Assembly: GCF_023718305.1 (NCBI RefSeq)
Contig: NZ_QEYO01000003.1
Location: forward strand, 124,001-188,000
Direction of reading: 5' to 3'
Origin: Gramella sp. AN32
Lineage (GTDB): Bacteria; Bacteroidota; Bacteroidia; Flavobacteriales; Flavobacteriaceae
Length of the DNA stretch: 64,000 nt
Below the pieces are notes generated by a model. That model saw nothing but the letters and a program-made list of their open reading frames with translations, made no database searches and was not told where the DNA came from. Position numbers and translations under genes: made by a program. This document shows positions 8,759 through 18,341 of this stretch, in pieces; positions within the stretch are counted from its first letter, which is position 1; each line of letters starts with the position of its first letter.

Positions 8759-9901
8759 CTATATTAAGTTAACAAAATCTGGTTTTTCCCCTTTTTCTAA
8801 AATCCATGTATACAACTCCTCCATTTGCTTTGCCACAGCTTCTATGCTATATTTTTCTTCAATTAGCCTTCGTCCATTTTCTCCCATTCTACTCAAGGTT
8901 TCCGGAGGAGTTTGCAGTGCTTCTTCTAAGGCTTCTCGTAAAGGTTCAACTCCAATATCTATCCACCAACCGCTTTGGGTAGTTTCCAGTTCTTCCCAGG
9001 GTGCACCTTTTGTAGTAATAATTGGGGTGTTACAGGCTAAAGCTTCGGCTATTACAATCCCAAAGTTTTCACTGTATGTTGGCAAAACAAATAGATCTGC
9101 ATCCTGATATTCTTTTAATTTATCTTCACCATACATTGGACCTTTTATAAAAATTTGCTCTGAAAGTCCTTTATCAATTAACAGATCTTGAAGTTCTTCG
9201 CAATATTTTTCTTCTCCGTTTCCAACGATGTTTATACTCCAATTTTCTTTAACAATTTTAGGAATTTGGGACCAGGCTTCAATTAAATTTTCAATGCCTT
9301 TTTTTTGATGTATTCGGGAAAGAAAAAGAATCTTTTTCTCTGTTGTTTTAAATTTTTCGAATTTAGGAAACTCCGTTAAATCTATTCCATTTGGAATAAC
9401 CGCAATTGGATTTGTATATCCCAGATTGCGTATGTTTTCAGCTTCCAAAGTGGCTGTAGCGTGAATACAAGTTGCATTATTTAAATCCTTGTTCTGAAAT
9501 AGACTTAATGCAATTTTCTTTTTAAATGTTTTTTGCTCTAAAGACCAAGGTTCTAGCATTCCTCTTGGAGTTATAATATAGGGAATTTTGTTTTTCCTGG
9601 CTATTTTAGCCATTTGATGAACCAGTAATTGCCATAAGCCGTGACCATGAAGTAAATCTGGAGTGCTTAATTTTATCTCTTCTCTAACTTGCTGTAGACC
9701 TCCCAATCTATTATGCCTGCAAAAATGTATGAAACCTGTTGGTTTTTCAAAATTATTTATAATAGGATTTTGAGATTTCCTACAAAATAATTCGATTTTA
9801 TGACTTGAATTTTCCAACATTGCAGCAATTAAGTGTGTAACGCTTCTGGCTGGGCCACCAGTAGAATTGTCTATAGAAGAAATGACATGGGCGATGTTCA
9901 T
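8759..9901 (-). CDS. GT4 glycosyltransferase
   Basis: This 380-residue GT-B retaining glycosyltransferase has the N-terminal glycine-rich loop STGGPARSV at residues 13-21. The GT4 C-terminal domain shows FLSRIHQKKGIENLIEAW, the catalytic-type motif VLPTYSENFGIVIAEALA near residue 290 (E-x7-E), and IPNGIDLTEF for the linker. Such enzymes use a nucleotide-sugar donor on the cytosolic side to extend the lipid-linked repeat. It overlaps the next GT4 gene upstream by 4 bp. The pairing with WcaF resembles colanic-acid-like loci, but donor sugar is unknown. Confidence 0.88.
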   Translation of the reverse strand: MNIAHVISSIDNSTGGPARSVTHLIAAMLENSSHKIELFCRKSQNPIINNFEKPTGFIHFCRHNRLGGLQQVREEIKLSTPDLLHGHGLWQLLVHQMAKIARKNKIPYIITPRGMLEPWSLEQKTFKKKIALSLFQNKDLNNATCIHATATLEAENIRNLGYTNPIAVIPNGIDLTEFPKFEKFKTTEKKILFLSRIHQKKGIENLIEAWSQIPKIVKENWSINIVGNGEEKYCEELQDLLIDKGLSEQIFIKGPMYGEDKLKEYQDADLFVLPTYSENFGIVIAEALACNTPIITTKGAPWEELETTQSGWWIDIGVEPLREALEEALQTPPETLSRMGENGRRLIEEKYSIEAVAKQMEELYTWILEKGEKPDFVNLI

Positions 9902-10941
9902 AAGAAATTATTCGAATTTAAAACGCTTCTTAATTGGGCTGCACCTAATTTTGGGGTAATACTCTCTGCTAGAATTCTGCTATTCTGTGAATAAAGAATT
10001 AATTCTGCCGTCGTCATTGCTAAAATACTTTCCAAAGCATTTCCAATACTTTCTACACTAGCTTCAATTTGATAACCATTATAATTATTAATAACAAAAT
10101 GCGGAGCGGCGCCACAATTTTCCGTAGCAATTATTGGTAAACCTGATGCGGCAGCCTCGTGTATAACTAATGACCATTGTTCATAAATAGAAGGTAGAAC
10201 AAAGCAGCCGGCTTTTTCAATTTCTTTGATTAATAGTTCTTGCTGCATAAAATCTTTAATTTCTACACCCTCAATATCCTTGAAATTTTCTTTTAAAGGG
10301 CCATCACCAATTAAGGTTATTGACCACCCTTTTTTATCTTCTATTTTAAGCCAGGCTTCAATAAGTAAATCAAGACCCTTAACAGGCACAAACCGGCCAA
10401 TAAATAAAAAATTTTTAGGATAATCTTTTTGCTTGTGCTTTAAGGAGGTTTGTCTGAAGAGTTCCATATCACAACTCAACGAATTGTAAATAATTTGATT
10501 TTTAGCAAAACCCAATTTCCTTGCATATTCAAATTGATATATCCCAGCAACCCATAAATATGAATATGCTTTCTTAAGATTCCATGGACTAATAAAAGAA
10601 TTTACTTTTTGTTTCCAGGTTCCCCTCCATTGTGTATCGGAATAAGATACTACCGGGATATGAAGTTTGTTCCGAATCTTTTTAGAAACCCATACAAAAT
10701 CTTTAACCGCCCACCCAGCCACTACCATCATAGCAGGGTTAATTTCAACAATTTTATTTAGAAATTGATTACGATTGAATGACCCGAGTTGGTATGTATG
10801 TAAATTTTCAATGTCTTTAGGAACGGTATGCTCATCTTTATAATTAAATGCATGAACTTCTGCATTATAATATTTTATAACTGATTTTATTGAAACCAAT
10901 TGATGGGGCATATAATTTATTACAAGAAAAACGATTTTCAT
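9898..10941 (-). CDS. GT4 glycosyltransferase
   Basis: This 347-residue GT-B glycosyltransferase has a C-terminal GT4 domain with FLFIGRFVPVKGLDLLIEAW, LIGDGPLKENF and the E-x7-E motif VLPSIYEQWSLVIHEAAASG near residue 255. The N-terminal half is less conserved and contains VAGWAVKDFVW. Its start overlaps the stop of the Wzy gene by 4 bp. It is likely one of at least four sugar transferases building the repeat unit. Substrate unknown. Confidence 0.86.
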   Translation of the reverse strand: MKIVFLVINYMPHQLVSIKSVIKYYNAEVHAFNYKDEHTVPKDIENLHTYQLGSFNRNQFLNKIVEINPAMMVVAGWAVKDFVWVSKKIRNKLHIPVVSYSDTQWRGTWKQKVNSFISPWNLKKAYSYLWVAGIYQFEYARKLGFAKNQIIYNSLSCDMELFRQTSLKHKQKDYPKNFLFIGRFVPVKGLDLLIEAWLKIEDKKGWSITLIGDGPLKENFKDIEGVEIKDFMQQELLIKEIEKAGCFVLPSIYEQWSLVIHEAAASGLPIIATENCGAAPHFVINNYNGYQIEASVESIGNALESILAMTTAELILYSQNSRILAESITPKLGAAQLRSVLNSNNFL

Positions 10942-12077
10942 ATAGTTGAATATTCTATATTTATCTGGTATTTCTTTGTTTGTTCAATCATTCCCATAAT
11001 AAACCAGAATATAAAAAAGAGACCCGAGCCAGCAGAAAACACATAACCTTCTGCCATCATATGAACAATACATAAGATCAGCAAAGCCCCAAGAAGCGCT
11101 GAAAATTGTTGCATAACTTCTTCTTTATACAAAAATTTTAAATACTTAATAAGAAGGAAAACCAAAGGTATGAAACCCAGTAAACCAACCATTGAAAGAA
11201 CTACTAACCAAGAGGAACCAGGTTCTATCTTACCTTCTTTTGCATCGTATTTATTGGTAAGTGAAGTGTCAACTGCTGCAAAGCCAATACCATAAATTGG
11301 AGATTTTTCGAATTCTAAAAGTCGGGTTGTCCATAGCGCTTCCCTAGTAACTAATATATCTCCCTGATCCTCCGCATAAGTCATTTTTTCTATAATGCGT
11401 TCGGTATAAGATTCCCATAAGGGAAAACTTAGAATTCCAATTGCCATTATCAACATAATAATACGAATATACCGCGATAATTTTCCCTGGTTAACTTTGT
11501 AATAATAAAACAATCCTCCGGCGACTCCTGCTAAAAGAGCTGCACGCGAACCAGCAGCCACACAAGTAATAAATGATATTGCTGCCAAGATGAGAAAAAA
11601 GGAACGCTTTTTCTTATTATTTGAAGTATTTCCCCAACTAATGCATATCAACATAGCTATTGCAGCCATAGGGCCCAACATCATAGAATGATTAAATAAT
11701 CCCGCAAAACCTCCTCGACCCACCATACTTGGAAACCCTGCCACAATACCTACAAAAGAAATTATGACCATAGTCACAATTAAACTATTAATTATCTTAA
11801 AGAGATATAATCTAAATTGTTGTAAAGCTGAATTTCTTATTAAAGGACCAAATAAACCCATAACAATAAGAAAGGCTGCAAATCGTTCATAAGGTTTAAA
11901 AAAAGATGGAATTTCATTGAAAATTATACTTATCAAACCTGCTATTGCAAGATAAAGCATTAAAAAATTAAATCGGAAACCCTTTCCCATTATCAGAAGG
12001 ATAGCAAATACCACAATTAAAATCACATAATATCCATTGCCTAAACTTAGCTCAAAAGATGAAATTTGTGCTACCAA
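10938..12077 (-). CDS. wzy: O-antigen/capsule polymerase (Wzy / O-antigen ligase family)
   Basis: This very hydrophobic protein has about ten membrane segments and a large periplasmic loop (about residues 215-265 with RIIEKMTYAEDQGD). The Wzy_C-like signature GSRAALLAGVAGG is present, and IYGIGFAAVDTS lies in the loop. Such proteins polymerise or ligate lipid-linked repeats in the periplasm. The annotated start is a TTG at 12077, but the frame stays open upstream to about 12135, and the added residues (LKQIIKFLAFITALTL) look like the start of the first membrane segment. There is no ATG in that extension, so the true start is probably a non-ATG codon near 12115, just after the acetyltransferase stop. 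Confidence 0.82.
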   Translation of the reverse strand: MVAQISSFELSLGNGYYVILIVVFAILLIMGKGFRFNFLMLYLAIAGLISIIFNEIPSFFKPYERFAAFLIVMGLFGPLIRNSALQQFRLYLFKIINSLIVTMVIISFVGIVAGFPSMVGRGGFAGLFNHSMMLGPMAAIAMLICISWGNTSNNKKKRSFFLILAAISFITCVAAGSRAALLAGVAGGLFYYYKVNQGKLSRYIRIIMLIMAIGILSFPLWESYTERIIEKMTYAEDQGDILVTREALWTTRLLEFEKSPIYGIGFAAVDTSLTNKYDAKEGKIEPGSSWLVVLSMVGLLGFIPLVFLLIKYLKFLYKEEVMQQFSALLGALLILCIVHMMAEGYVFSAGSGLFFIFWFIMGMIEQTKKYQINIEYSTI

Positions 12078-12129
12078 GGTGAGTGCTGTTATAAATGCTA
12101 AAAATTTAATTATCTGCTTCAGATATCTA

Positions 12130-12627
12130 TTATTTTAATTTTGAAATTAATTTGGCTGGAACACCTCCAACTATGGTAAAAGGCAAAACATTTTTATTAA
12201 CTAAACTTCCTCCAGCTGTTATACTTTTAATACCTAATTCAACACCCGGAAGTATTATGCTCCCTACACATACCCAGCAACCATCCTTTATAGTAATATT
12301 TTCACTTATTCCTGCACCTGAAATATTGGGAGATTTTATATCAACTACATGGGTTCCTGTTCCTATATAAACTCTGGGAGCAATATCTACATTCTTACCA
12401 ATTATAATTGAAGATGAACTAATTATACATGTTTGATGGCCAATCCATGTATTATCCCCTATCGATAAATTTCCGTTTCCTATTATACTTACAGAGGAAC
12501 AAATTCTAACATTCTCACCAATAGTCGCCCCGGCAAAACGAAACAATTTTCTTTTTAAACCAAAAAATCGAGTTTCAGGCAAGAAAAACAGAACAAACTT
12601 AATTCCAAATAATTTGTATGAATTCAT
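12130..12627 (-). CDS. Hexapeptide-repeat acyltransferase
   Basis: This 165-residue LbH acyltransferase has a basic amphipathic N-terminus (RFFGLKRKLFRFAGATIG), then hexapeptide repeats (LSIGDNTWIGHQTCI, IIIGKNVDIAPRVYIG). The catalytic His is in TGTHVVD, and the usual end motif IVGGVPAKLI is present. It probably O-acetylates a sugar of the repeat unit, being the second such enzyme in the locus beside the WcaF-like one. It starts 182 bp after the flippase stop and its stop abuts the polymerase frame. Confidence 0.84.
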   Translation of the reverse strand: MNSYKLFGIKFVLFFLPETRFFGLKRKLFRFAGATIGENVRICSSVSIIGNGNLSIGDNTWIGHQTCIISSSSIIIGKNVDIAPRVYIGTGTHVVDIKSPNISGAGISENITIKDGCWVCVGSIILPGVELGIKSITAGGSLVNKNVLPFTIVGGVPAKLISKLK

Positions 12628-12809
12628 TTTATTTTAATATTCATTTAAACTGAGTATTATGATGCCATTTCACAGAATGATTTCAAGACTGCGAAACTAT
12701 TCTTACTTGGAAAACAATTAAAAGCTATTTTGTATTTGTAAATGAATGAGTGATATTTTTACACACATTTTTTATATTCGAAATATATTGAAGTATAGTA
12801 ATTGATTAC

Positions 12810-14132
12810 TTAAGTTTTTTTTGCATTTAATATTTTATGATAGATGATAGAAATAAGAAAAAGAAAAACAATCTGATTTATCAAACTGCTAAGAACTAAA
12901 GCCTTAGCTCCTACTAAAATAGTATTTCTAATTAAAAAAATTGTTATTAATAATATGCTTAAATCTCGAAAAAACCTAAAACCGAACATGAGCCAGTTTT
13001 TACTTTTAGAAAGGTACGCTTGTGCATAAACATTCGATAAACTTACAAAGATAACAGTAAAAAGAGATATGGATAAAATATCTTCCAATCCATTTTTAAA
13101 ACTTGTTCCATAAAATCCCACAATCCAATCTTTCAAGATATATATAATTATAAAAGGAATAAATGTTGCCGAGAAATTAATTAATAGAGTCTGTTTCAAT
13201 ACCCTATCATGTTTTTTAGAATCATTTGAAATTCCTGATAAATGAGTTAAAATTACATTGCGTAAAATTCCAGGAATAAAAAGTAAGATCGCCCCCCACT
13301 GCATTGCTGCTGAATATAAACCCACTTCACCGTAATTACTTAATTTTATAAGGATTAAAATCATTAACCATGATGTAAGGGAATATAAAGCTTCCTGCAA
13401 AGCAACGGGAAAAGAAAAATTTAAGAGTTCTTTTAAAAAAGATTTATCTTTTGATATTGTCCCATCTTTAGGTATATGTTTTTGTACCTCTCTATAATTG
13501 AGATACCAATTAAGTATTTGTGTAAAAAGCAATGCAAGTAATGCTCCATTTAAATTCCAAAAATAAGTTAATAAAACACTGCTGGAAAATGCAAAAAAAC
13601 CTATGTACATACTAATACGAGCCATTGGTTTAAATGCGCTAAATCCTGCTAAAATACCGATTTGAGCTGTAGTAAGAGAGTTGAAAATCACCCAAACAGC
13701 AACAAATCTTAGTGGAGTTGTTAAGTGTGATGCCTCAAGTAAAATTACCGCTACATATTCCGCAAGAAAAAATAAAGCAATAGCCATTGTCCCACTTACA
13801 ACTAATGAGATTTTCATAGTATAAAATGCAATAGTTTTAAGGAATTCTGGTCTGTCTTTTTTACATTGCGCAATATATTTAGTGGCGGTATAACCTAAAC
13901 CAAAAGTAGAGAAAATAGCAATATTCATTAGTGTAGAACGTATAGTGCCATACTCCCCATAAACTTCTTTTCCCAGAAATCTCGCGACTACCATTGCACC
14001 TACTAATGCCATTCCTTTGGCCAATACATTACCTAATAAAGCCCAAAAAGAATCTTGAAAAAATTGATTAGATTGAGCCTTTAGTATAAATTTTCTAATT
14101 AGATACATTATTGCTAAAGGTTTAAAATTCAA
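12810..14132 (-). CDS. wzx: Wzx-type oligosaccharide flippase (MATE/MVF superfamily)
   Basis: This 440-residue protein has about 12-14 membrane segments in the polysaccharide biosynthesis family. The N-terminal signature SFWALLGNVLAKGMALVGAM and ARFLGKEVYGEYG is typical of RfbX/Wzx flippases. It moves the undecaprenyl-linked repeat unit across the inner membrane for Wzy polymerisation. The reading frame has ATGs at codons 1 and 9; the second (MYLIRKFILK) is an equally plausible start. About 420 bp without a gene lie before it. Confidence 0.88.
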   Translation of the reverse strand: MNFKPLAIMYLIRKFILKAQSNQFFQDSFWALLGNVLAKGMALVGAMVVARFLGKEVYGEYGTIRSTLMNIAIFSTFGLGYTATKYIAQCKKDRPEFLKTIAFYTMKISLVVSGTMAIALFFLAEYVAVILLEASHLTTPLRFVAVWVIFNSLTTAQIGILAGFSAFKPMARISMYIGFFAFSSSVLLTYFWNLNGALLALLFTQILNWYLNYREVQKHIPKDGTISKDKSFLKELLNFSFPVALQEALYSLTSWLMILILIKLSNYGEVGLYSAAMQWGAILLFIPGILRNVILTHLSGISNDSKKHDRVLKQTLLINFSATFIPFIIIYILKDWIVGFYGTSFKNGLEDILSISLFTVIFVSLSNVYAQAYLSKSKNWLMFGFRFFRDLSILLITIFLIRNTILVGAKALVLSSLINQIVFLFLISIIYHKILNAKKT

Positions 14133-14555
14133 AACTAATTTTTTCGATATAATATTTTATAATTCACAATAATAAGCCGGTTACCCCCTTGGTTAAATCT
14201 TCATAAGGTATTTCATTTATAAATATTGAATTCTATTGCTAATCTTCAATTATGCTGATATTATCAGAATTAAGCCCGGCACTAGTTCTCCTGTTTTCAA
14301 CATCCTTTAAATCTGCAATATTGTTTTGAATTCCCTAAACTATAATTAATTCATATTTACGATTATCGTAAGGTATCGCGGCGGTCGCGGCGTTTTACTT
14401 TTGCGGCCTTGGTGTGTACCGATTTTATGGATTACAAATAACATTTCACAGATGTTTTTAAAAAAAAAGGATCCCAATGAGTGAATTCTTTTTAACCACT
14501 GAGTATCGCAGGGTTTGGCACGGAGTTTTTCTCTGTCTCCTCTGTGGTTAAGACG
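14133..14555. other. Gene-free gap between flippase and fcl remnant
   Basis: No coding frame is supported in these 423 bp. The part at about 14500-14555 resembles the common intergenic string with CCACAGAGGAGACAGAG on the minus strand. The rest is AT-rich with no clear hairpin. It probably marks a rearranged junction, because a gene fragment follows directly. Confidence 0.5.
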
Positions 14556-14780
14556 TTATAGTTTGACTTCTTTGAATTCATCCTGGTTATTTAAGAACCA
14601 GTCATAAGTTTTTTGAACACCCTTTTCTAATTCAGTAGATGCTTCCCACCCAGCATCTTTTATCTTATCAACATTCATCAACTTACGCGGTGTGCCATCT
14701 GGCTTAGAACTGTCCCATAGTTCACTAAAGGCTGCGACAATATGTTGTATGGTTTCTGCCAGTCTTAGAGACGCTCCAAC
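14556..14780 (-). pseudogene. fcl: 3' fragment of a second GDP-L-fucose synthase gene
   Basis: Read on the minus strand this stretch encodes about 74 residues matching the C-terminus of the intact fcl at 16128-17075. It begins near LRLAETIQHIV, continues DSSKPDGTPRKLMNVDKIK and DAGWEASTELEKG, and ends at EVKL with a TAA at 14556-14558. A run around CATCTTTTATCTTATCAAC is identical in both copies. Homology stops at about 14780, exactly where the AAA ATPase gene ends. All upstream domains, including the Rossmann fold and catalytic Tyr-Lys, are missing. It is a remnant of an older or imported fcl. Confidence 0.9.
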
Positions 14781-15992
14781 CTAAGCAAGCAAAAAACTAC
14801 GCAGATCCTGAGCCTCAATCCCTTCAACCGTATTCCCGGAAAAGGTTTCCATGGTCACCACTTTTTTGGGGTAGTTATCTGGGATGTTTTTTAAATTTCC
14901 AAATTCACGCTCCAGCGTATCGGGATTATTAATTGTAAGTGCCACCTGAACATATAACTTCTCCCCGTCTTTTTCTGCTATAAAATCTACTTCTTTATTC
15001 CCCAATATCCCTACCTGTACTTTATAGCCTTTAAAAAGCAAATGATTGTACACTACATTTTCCATTATTTTTCCCCTGTCTTCCAATCTATATCCCCAAA
15101 GCCCATTGCGGATACCCAAATTTTCAAAATAATATTTCTCCCCAATCTCAAACAAGCGCTTTCCTACCAGATCATAGCGGGCAACCTTATGTATTAAAAA
15201 AGCATTTACCAGGTGCTGTATATAGGTTTGCACCTGGTTGGGTGCCATATTTACACGCTGGGATTTTAGAAAATCGCTTATTTTTTTTGCCGAAAAGATA
15301 CTGCCGGTATGGGCGGCCAAGAATAAGACCAATTGTTCCAGGAATGTTGTATTTCTAACGGAATATCTATTTATAATATCCCTATATACGATGCTGCTGT
15401 AAATATTCTTTAAATACTCAAACACTACCTCATCCTCCAGTTCTAAATGTATTAAATAAGGAAGTCCGCCGTATTTAAGGTATTTATCCAGGCTCTTGTT
15501 ATTCTCCGCAAGCTTATGGAATGCAAGGAATTCGGGATAGGCCAGGCTATAAACTTCTATTTCTACATATCTACCGCTTAAATGCCCTGCAATGTCGCCA
15601 GATAACAAATTAGCATTGCTGCCCGTACAATAAAGATCCAGATCTTCTTTTAGCAATAGCGAGCGTAAAGCGGTGCCAAAATTTTCTATATCCTGTATCT
15701 CATCGATAAAAACATAGGTTTTCGTTCCTTCAACTTTATTTGCCAACACGTATTTGTTAAGATCTTCGGCGGTTTTTATAAATGAAAACTCTAAATCTTC
15801 TTTATTTATGTAAATAATATTCGCTGCGGGTTCTCTTTCCTGTATGAGCCGGATTAATTGAAAAAGCAAATAACTTTTCCCTACCCTGCGCTGCCCGGTA
15901 ATTACCTTGATAATCTTTTGATCCATAAACGGACGAATCTTTTCTAAATAGTGAGTCCGCACTTGGATATTAGCAGGAATAAAATTCGTCAT
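14781..15992 (-). CDS. AAA-14/DUF4143 ATP-binding protein
   Basis: This 403-residue protein has the AAA_14 N-terminal ATPase with Walker A GQRRVGKS at residues 33-40 and Walker B TYVFIDEIQD at about 92-101. The sensor-like CTGSNANLLSG follows near residue 140. The C-terminal DUF4143 region ends with a restriction-nuclease-like motif, KEVDFIAEKDG, near residue 335. These proteins are abundant in Bacteroidetes as isolated genes of unknown function. Nothing suggests a role in polysaccharide synthesis; it lies between a truncated and an intact fcl, so it was probably inserted. It has its own promoter flanked by two palindromic repeats. Confidence 0.9.
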   Translation of the reverse strand: MTNFIPANIQVRTHYLEKIRPFMDQKIIKVITGQRRVGKSYLLFQLIRLIQEREPAANIIYINKEDLEFSFIKTAEDLNKYVLANKVEGTKTYVFIDEIQDIENFGTALRSLLLKEDLDLYCTGSNANLLSGDIAGHLSGRYVEIEVYSLAYPEFLAFHKLAENNKSLDKYLKYGGLPYLIHLELEDEVVFEYLKNIYSSIVYRDIINRYSVRNTTFLEQLVLFLAAHTGSIFSAKKISDFLKSQRVNMAPNQVQTYIQHLVNAFLIHKVARYDLVGKRLFEIGEKYYFENLGIRNGLWGYRLEDRGKIMENVVYNHLLFKGYKVQVGILGNKEVDFIAEKDGEKLYVQVALTINNPDTLEREFGNLKNIPDNYPKKVVTMETFSGNTVEGIEAQDLRSFLLA

Positions 15993-15995
15993 TTA

Positions 15996-16052
15996 TATAA
16001 TTACGATTATAACTTTTTACAAATATACAAAAGACTATAATTACGATTACAA
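15996..16052 (-). promoter_or_regulatory. Promoter with two operator-like palindromes upstream of the AAA ATPase
   Basis: A -7 element TATATTTG lies on the minus strand at 16027-16020 and a -33 TTG at 16052-16050, with 22 bp between. Two copies of TATAATTACGATTAtAA sit at 15996-16012 and 16036-16052 (the second has C for T), starting exactly 40 bp apart. Each contains ATAAT and ATTAT arms around a 4-bp centre. One overlaps the -33 element and the other the 5' leader. This layout suggests repression by a DNA-binding protein, possibly the ATPase itself. Confidence 0.6.
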
Positions 16053-16127
16053 TAATTTTACATTATTGATGGTGAACTGTAGAGGCTTTGTCGATAAACT
16101 TTTTTTCAGCTTATAGCCTAACGCTTT

Positions 16128-17075
16128 TCATATTTTCACCTGTTTATACTTCCCTTCATTCTCCAAAAACCATTTATAAGTGGCATCAATTCCTTCATCC
16201 AGACTGGTTGATGCTTCCCAACCGGCATCTTTTATCTTATCAACATTCATCAACTTACGCGGCGTACCATCAGGCTTGGAACTATCCCAAATGATTTTTC
16301 CTTTGTGGCCGATAATTTTTTGAATGGTTTCAGCCAGTTCTTTAATCGTAAGATCTTTTCCAGTCCCAATATTGTATAAATGTTCAGGCAATTTATTTTT
16401 TAACGCGAAGAACACCGCATCAGCCATGTCTTCTACATATAGAAATTCCCGCATAGGTGATCCCGTGCCCCATAATTCGACAGGCTTATTATTTTCCTTA
16501 GCCTCATGAAACTTCCGGATCATGGCGGGTAGTACATGCGAAGTATTCAAATCAAAATTATCATGACTTCCGTATAAATTTGTGGGCATCAGGCTTACAT
16601 AATCTTTTCCAAATTGTTTCCTAATCGCTTCACAGGCTTTTACGCCGGCAACTTTAGCGATGGCATACCACTCATTAGTTGGCTCCAGGCTACCGGTGAG
16701 CAAATATTCTTCTTTTAAAGGTTGGGGTGCGAGTTTTGGATAAATACAGGAACTGCCTAAAAAAATAAACTTTTCCACGTCGTTTTTATGAGCGCCGTCA
16801 ATCAGGTTATTCTGGATCTGTAAATTTTCCATTAAGAACTGGTAGGGATAATCATTGTTGGCCAGAATGCCTCCAACCCTAGCGGCGGCATCAATAACCA
16901 CTTCTGGTTTTTCAGTTTCAAAAAATTCCTGAACCACCTTTTGATCGCGCAAATCCAGTTCTTGGGATGTTTTACCTAAAAGATTCTTATAGCCTTCAGC
17001 TTCCAGCTTTCTCCAGATTGCTGAACCAACCATACCTCTATGCCCGGCTATATAAATTTTTGATTCTTTATTCAT
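16128..17075 (-). CDS. fcl: GDP-L-fucose synthase
   Basis: This 315-residue extended short-chain dehydrogenase has the NADP-binding GHRGMVGSAIWRKLE at residues 12-26, the FLGSSCIYPKLAPQ segment with catalytic Ser, and the YAIAK Tyr-x3-Lys at about 137-141. It converts GDP-4-keto-6-deoxy-mannose to GDP-L-fucose by epimerisation and reduction, the step after Gmd, which is encoded just upstream. Length is normal and all motifs are present, so this copy, unlike the fragment at 14.6 kb, should be functional. Confidence 0.95.
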   Translation of the reverse strand: MNKESKIYIAGHRGMVGSAIWRKLEAEGYKNLLGKTSQELDLRDQKVVQEFFETEKPEVVIDAAARVGGILANNDYPYQFLMENLQIQNNLIDGAHKNDVEKFIFLGSSCIYPKLAPQPLKEEYLLTGSLEPTNEWYAIAKVAGVKACEAIRKQFGKDYVSLMPTNLYGSHDNFDLNTSHVLPAMIRKFHEAKENNKPVELWGTGSPMREFLYVEDMADAVFFALKNKLPEHLYNIGTGKDLTIKELAETIQKIIGHKGKIIWDSSKPDGTPRKLMNVDKIKDAGWEASTSLDEGIDATYKWFLENEGKYKQVKI

Positions 17076-17228
17076 TTTGATTTTGTAAGCAGTAAGTGAT
17101 AAAACAAAATTAATTAGGTATTAAAAAATACCTCTCGACTTCGCTCGAGGTGACATATCCTCTTATAAGGAACACATCGCCTTAAAATTATTATCAAATT
17201 TTCAAATCTTTAAAATTCCCGAATTATC

Positions 17229-18341
17229 CTACTCAAAATAATTAAGAATTCGGTAACCGCCATCTTTTAGATACTGATCCTTTTTCATCAGCTTCAAATC
17301 GCTTTGCATCATATCTTTTACCAAAGCCGCAAGATCATATTCCGGGATCCAGCCTAGCTTTGTATTTGCCTTCGTGGCATCACCAATGAGAAGGTCGACC
17401 TCCGTAGGTCTAAAGTATTTAGGATCCACGGCAAGTACCTGTTTTCCGGTTTCCAGCTGATATTCCGGATTGGAACAGGACTTGACAAAAGCGTTTTCTT
17501 CAATACCCTCCCCTTTAAATTCCAGTTCTATCCCTGCTTCAGCAAAAGCCATTCGCACAAAATCCCTCACTGTAGTGGTCTTGCCTGTTGCAATAACCCA
17601 ATCTTCTGCTTCGTCTGCCTGTAAAATCATCCACATCATTCGTATATAATCCTTCGCATGTCCCCAGTCCCTTTTAGCATCCAGATTTCCCAGATAAAAT
17701 TTATCCTGAAGGCCCAACGCTATTCTGGAAGCAGCCCGGGTAATTTTTCTCGTAACAAAGGTTTCCCCCCGTATAGGCGATTCATGATTAAATAGAATCC
17801 CATTGCAGGCATACATACCATAAGCTTCACGGTAATTTACGGTTATCCAGTAAGCATAAATTTTTGCCACAGCATAGGGACTACGTGGATAAAACGGCGT
17901 GGTTTCACTTTGGGGCACTTCCTGCACCTTCCCATATAATTCAGAAGTAGACGCCTGGTAAATTCTGGTTTTCTTTTCCAACCCCAGCATTCTAACAGCT
18001 TCAAGAATCCTTAAGGTTCCCAGCCCATCTGCATTTCCGGTATACTCGGGAGTCTCAAAAGAAACCTGTACATGGCTCATTGCCGCGAGATTATAAATTT
18101 CGTCTGGTTGAATTTCCTGAATTAAACGAATAAGATTGGTAGAATCTGTCATATCCCCATAATGAAGAATAAACTTTAAATTCTCTTCATGAGGATCCTG
18201 ATATAAATGATCAACCCTATCTGTATTGAAAAGGGAAGCCCTGCGCTTTAAACCATGCACTTCGTATCCCTTCTTTAATAAAAACTCACTTAGGTAAGCT
18301 CCATCCTGGCCAGTGGCCCCGGTGATTAATGCTACTTTCAT
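17229..18341 (-). CDS. gmd: GDP-mannose 4,6-dehydratase
   Basis: This 370-residue extended SDR begins [18 protein letters not shown] (Rossmann fold), has [15 protein letters not shown], and the catalytic Tyr-x3-Lys in [12 protein letters not shown] near residue 156-160. [14 protein letters not shown] is a Gmd signature. It turns GDP-mannose into GDP-4-keto-6-deoxy-mannose, the branch point to GDP-fucose. With fcl 153 bp downstream it forms the fucose supply for the polysaccharide. GDP-mannose itself must be made elsewhere, since no manB/manC is in the window. Confidence 0.96.
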   Translation of the reverse strand: MKVALITGATGQDGAYLSEFLLKKGYEVHGLKRRASLFNTDRVDHLYQDPHEENLKFILHYGDMTDSTNLIRLIQEIQPDEIYNLAAMSHVQVSFETPEYTGNADGLGTLRILEAVRMLGLEKKTRIYQASTSELYGKVQEVPQSETTPFYPRSPYAVAKIYAYWITVNYREAYGMYACNGILFNHESPIRGETFVTRKITRAASRIALGLQDKFYLGNLDAKRDWGHAKDYIRMMWMILQADEAEDWVIATGKTTTVRDFVRMAFAEAGIELEFKGEGIEENAFVKSCSNPEYQLETGKQVLAVDPKYFRPTEVDLLIGDATKANTKLGWIPEYDLAALVKDMMQSDLKLMKKDQYLKDGGYRILNYFE

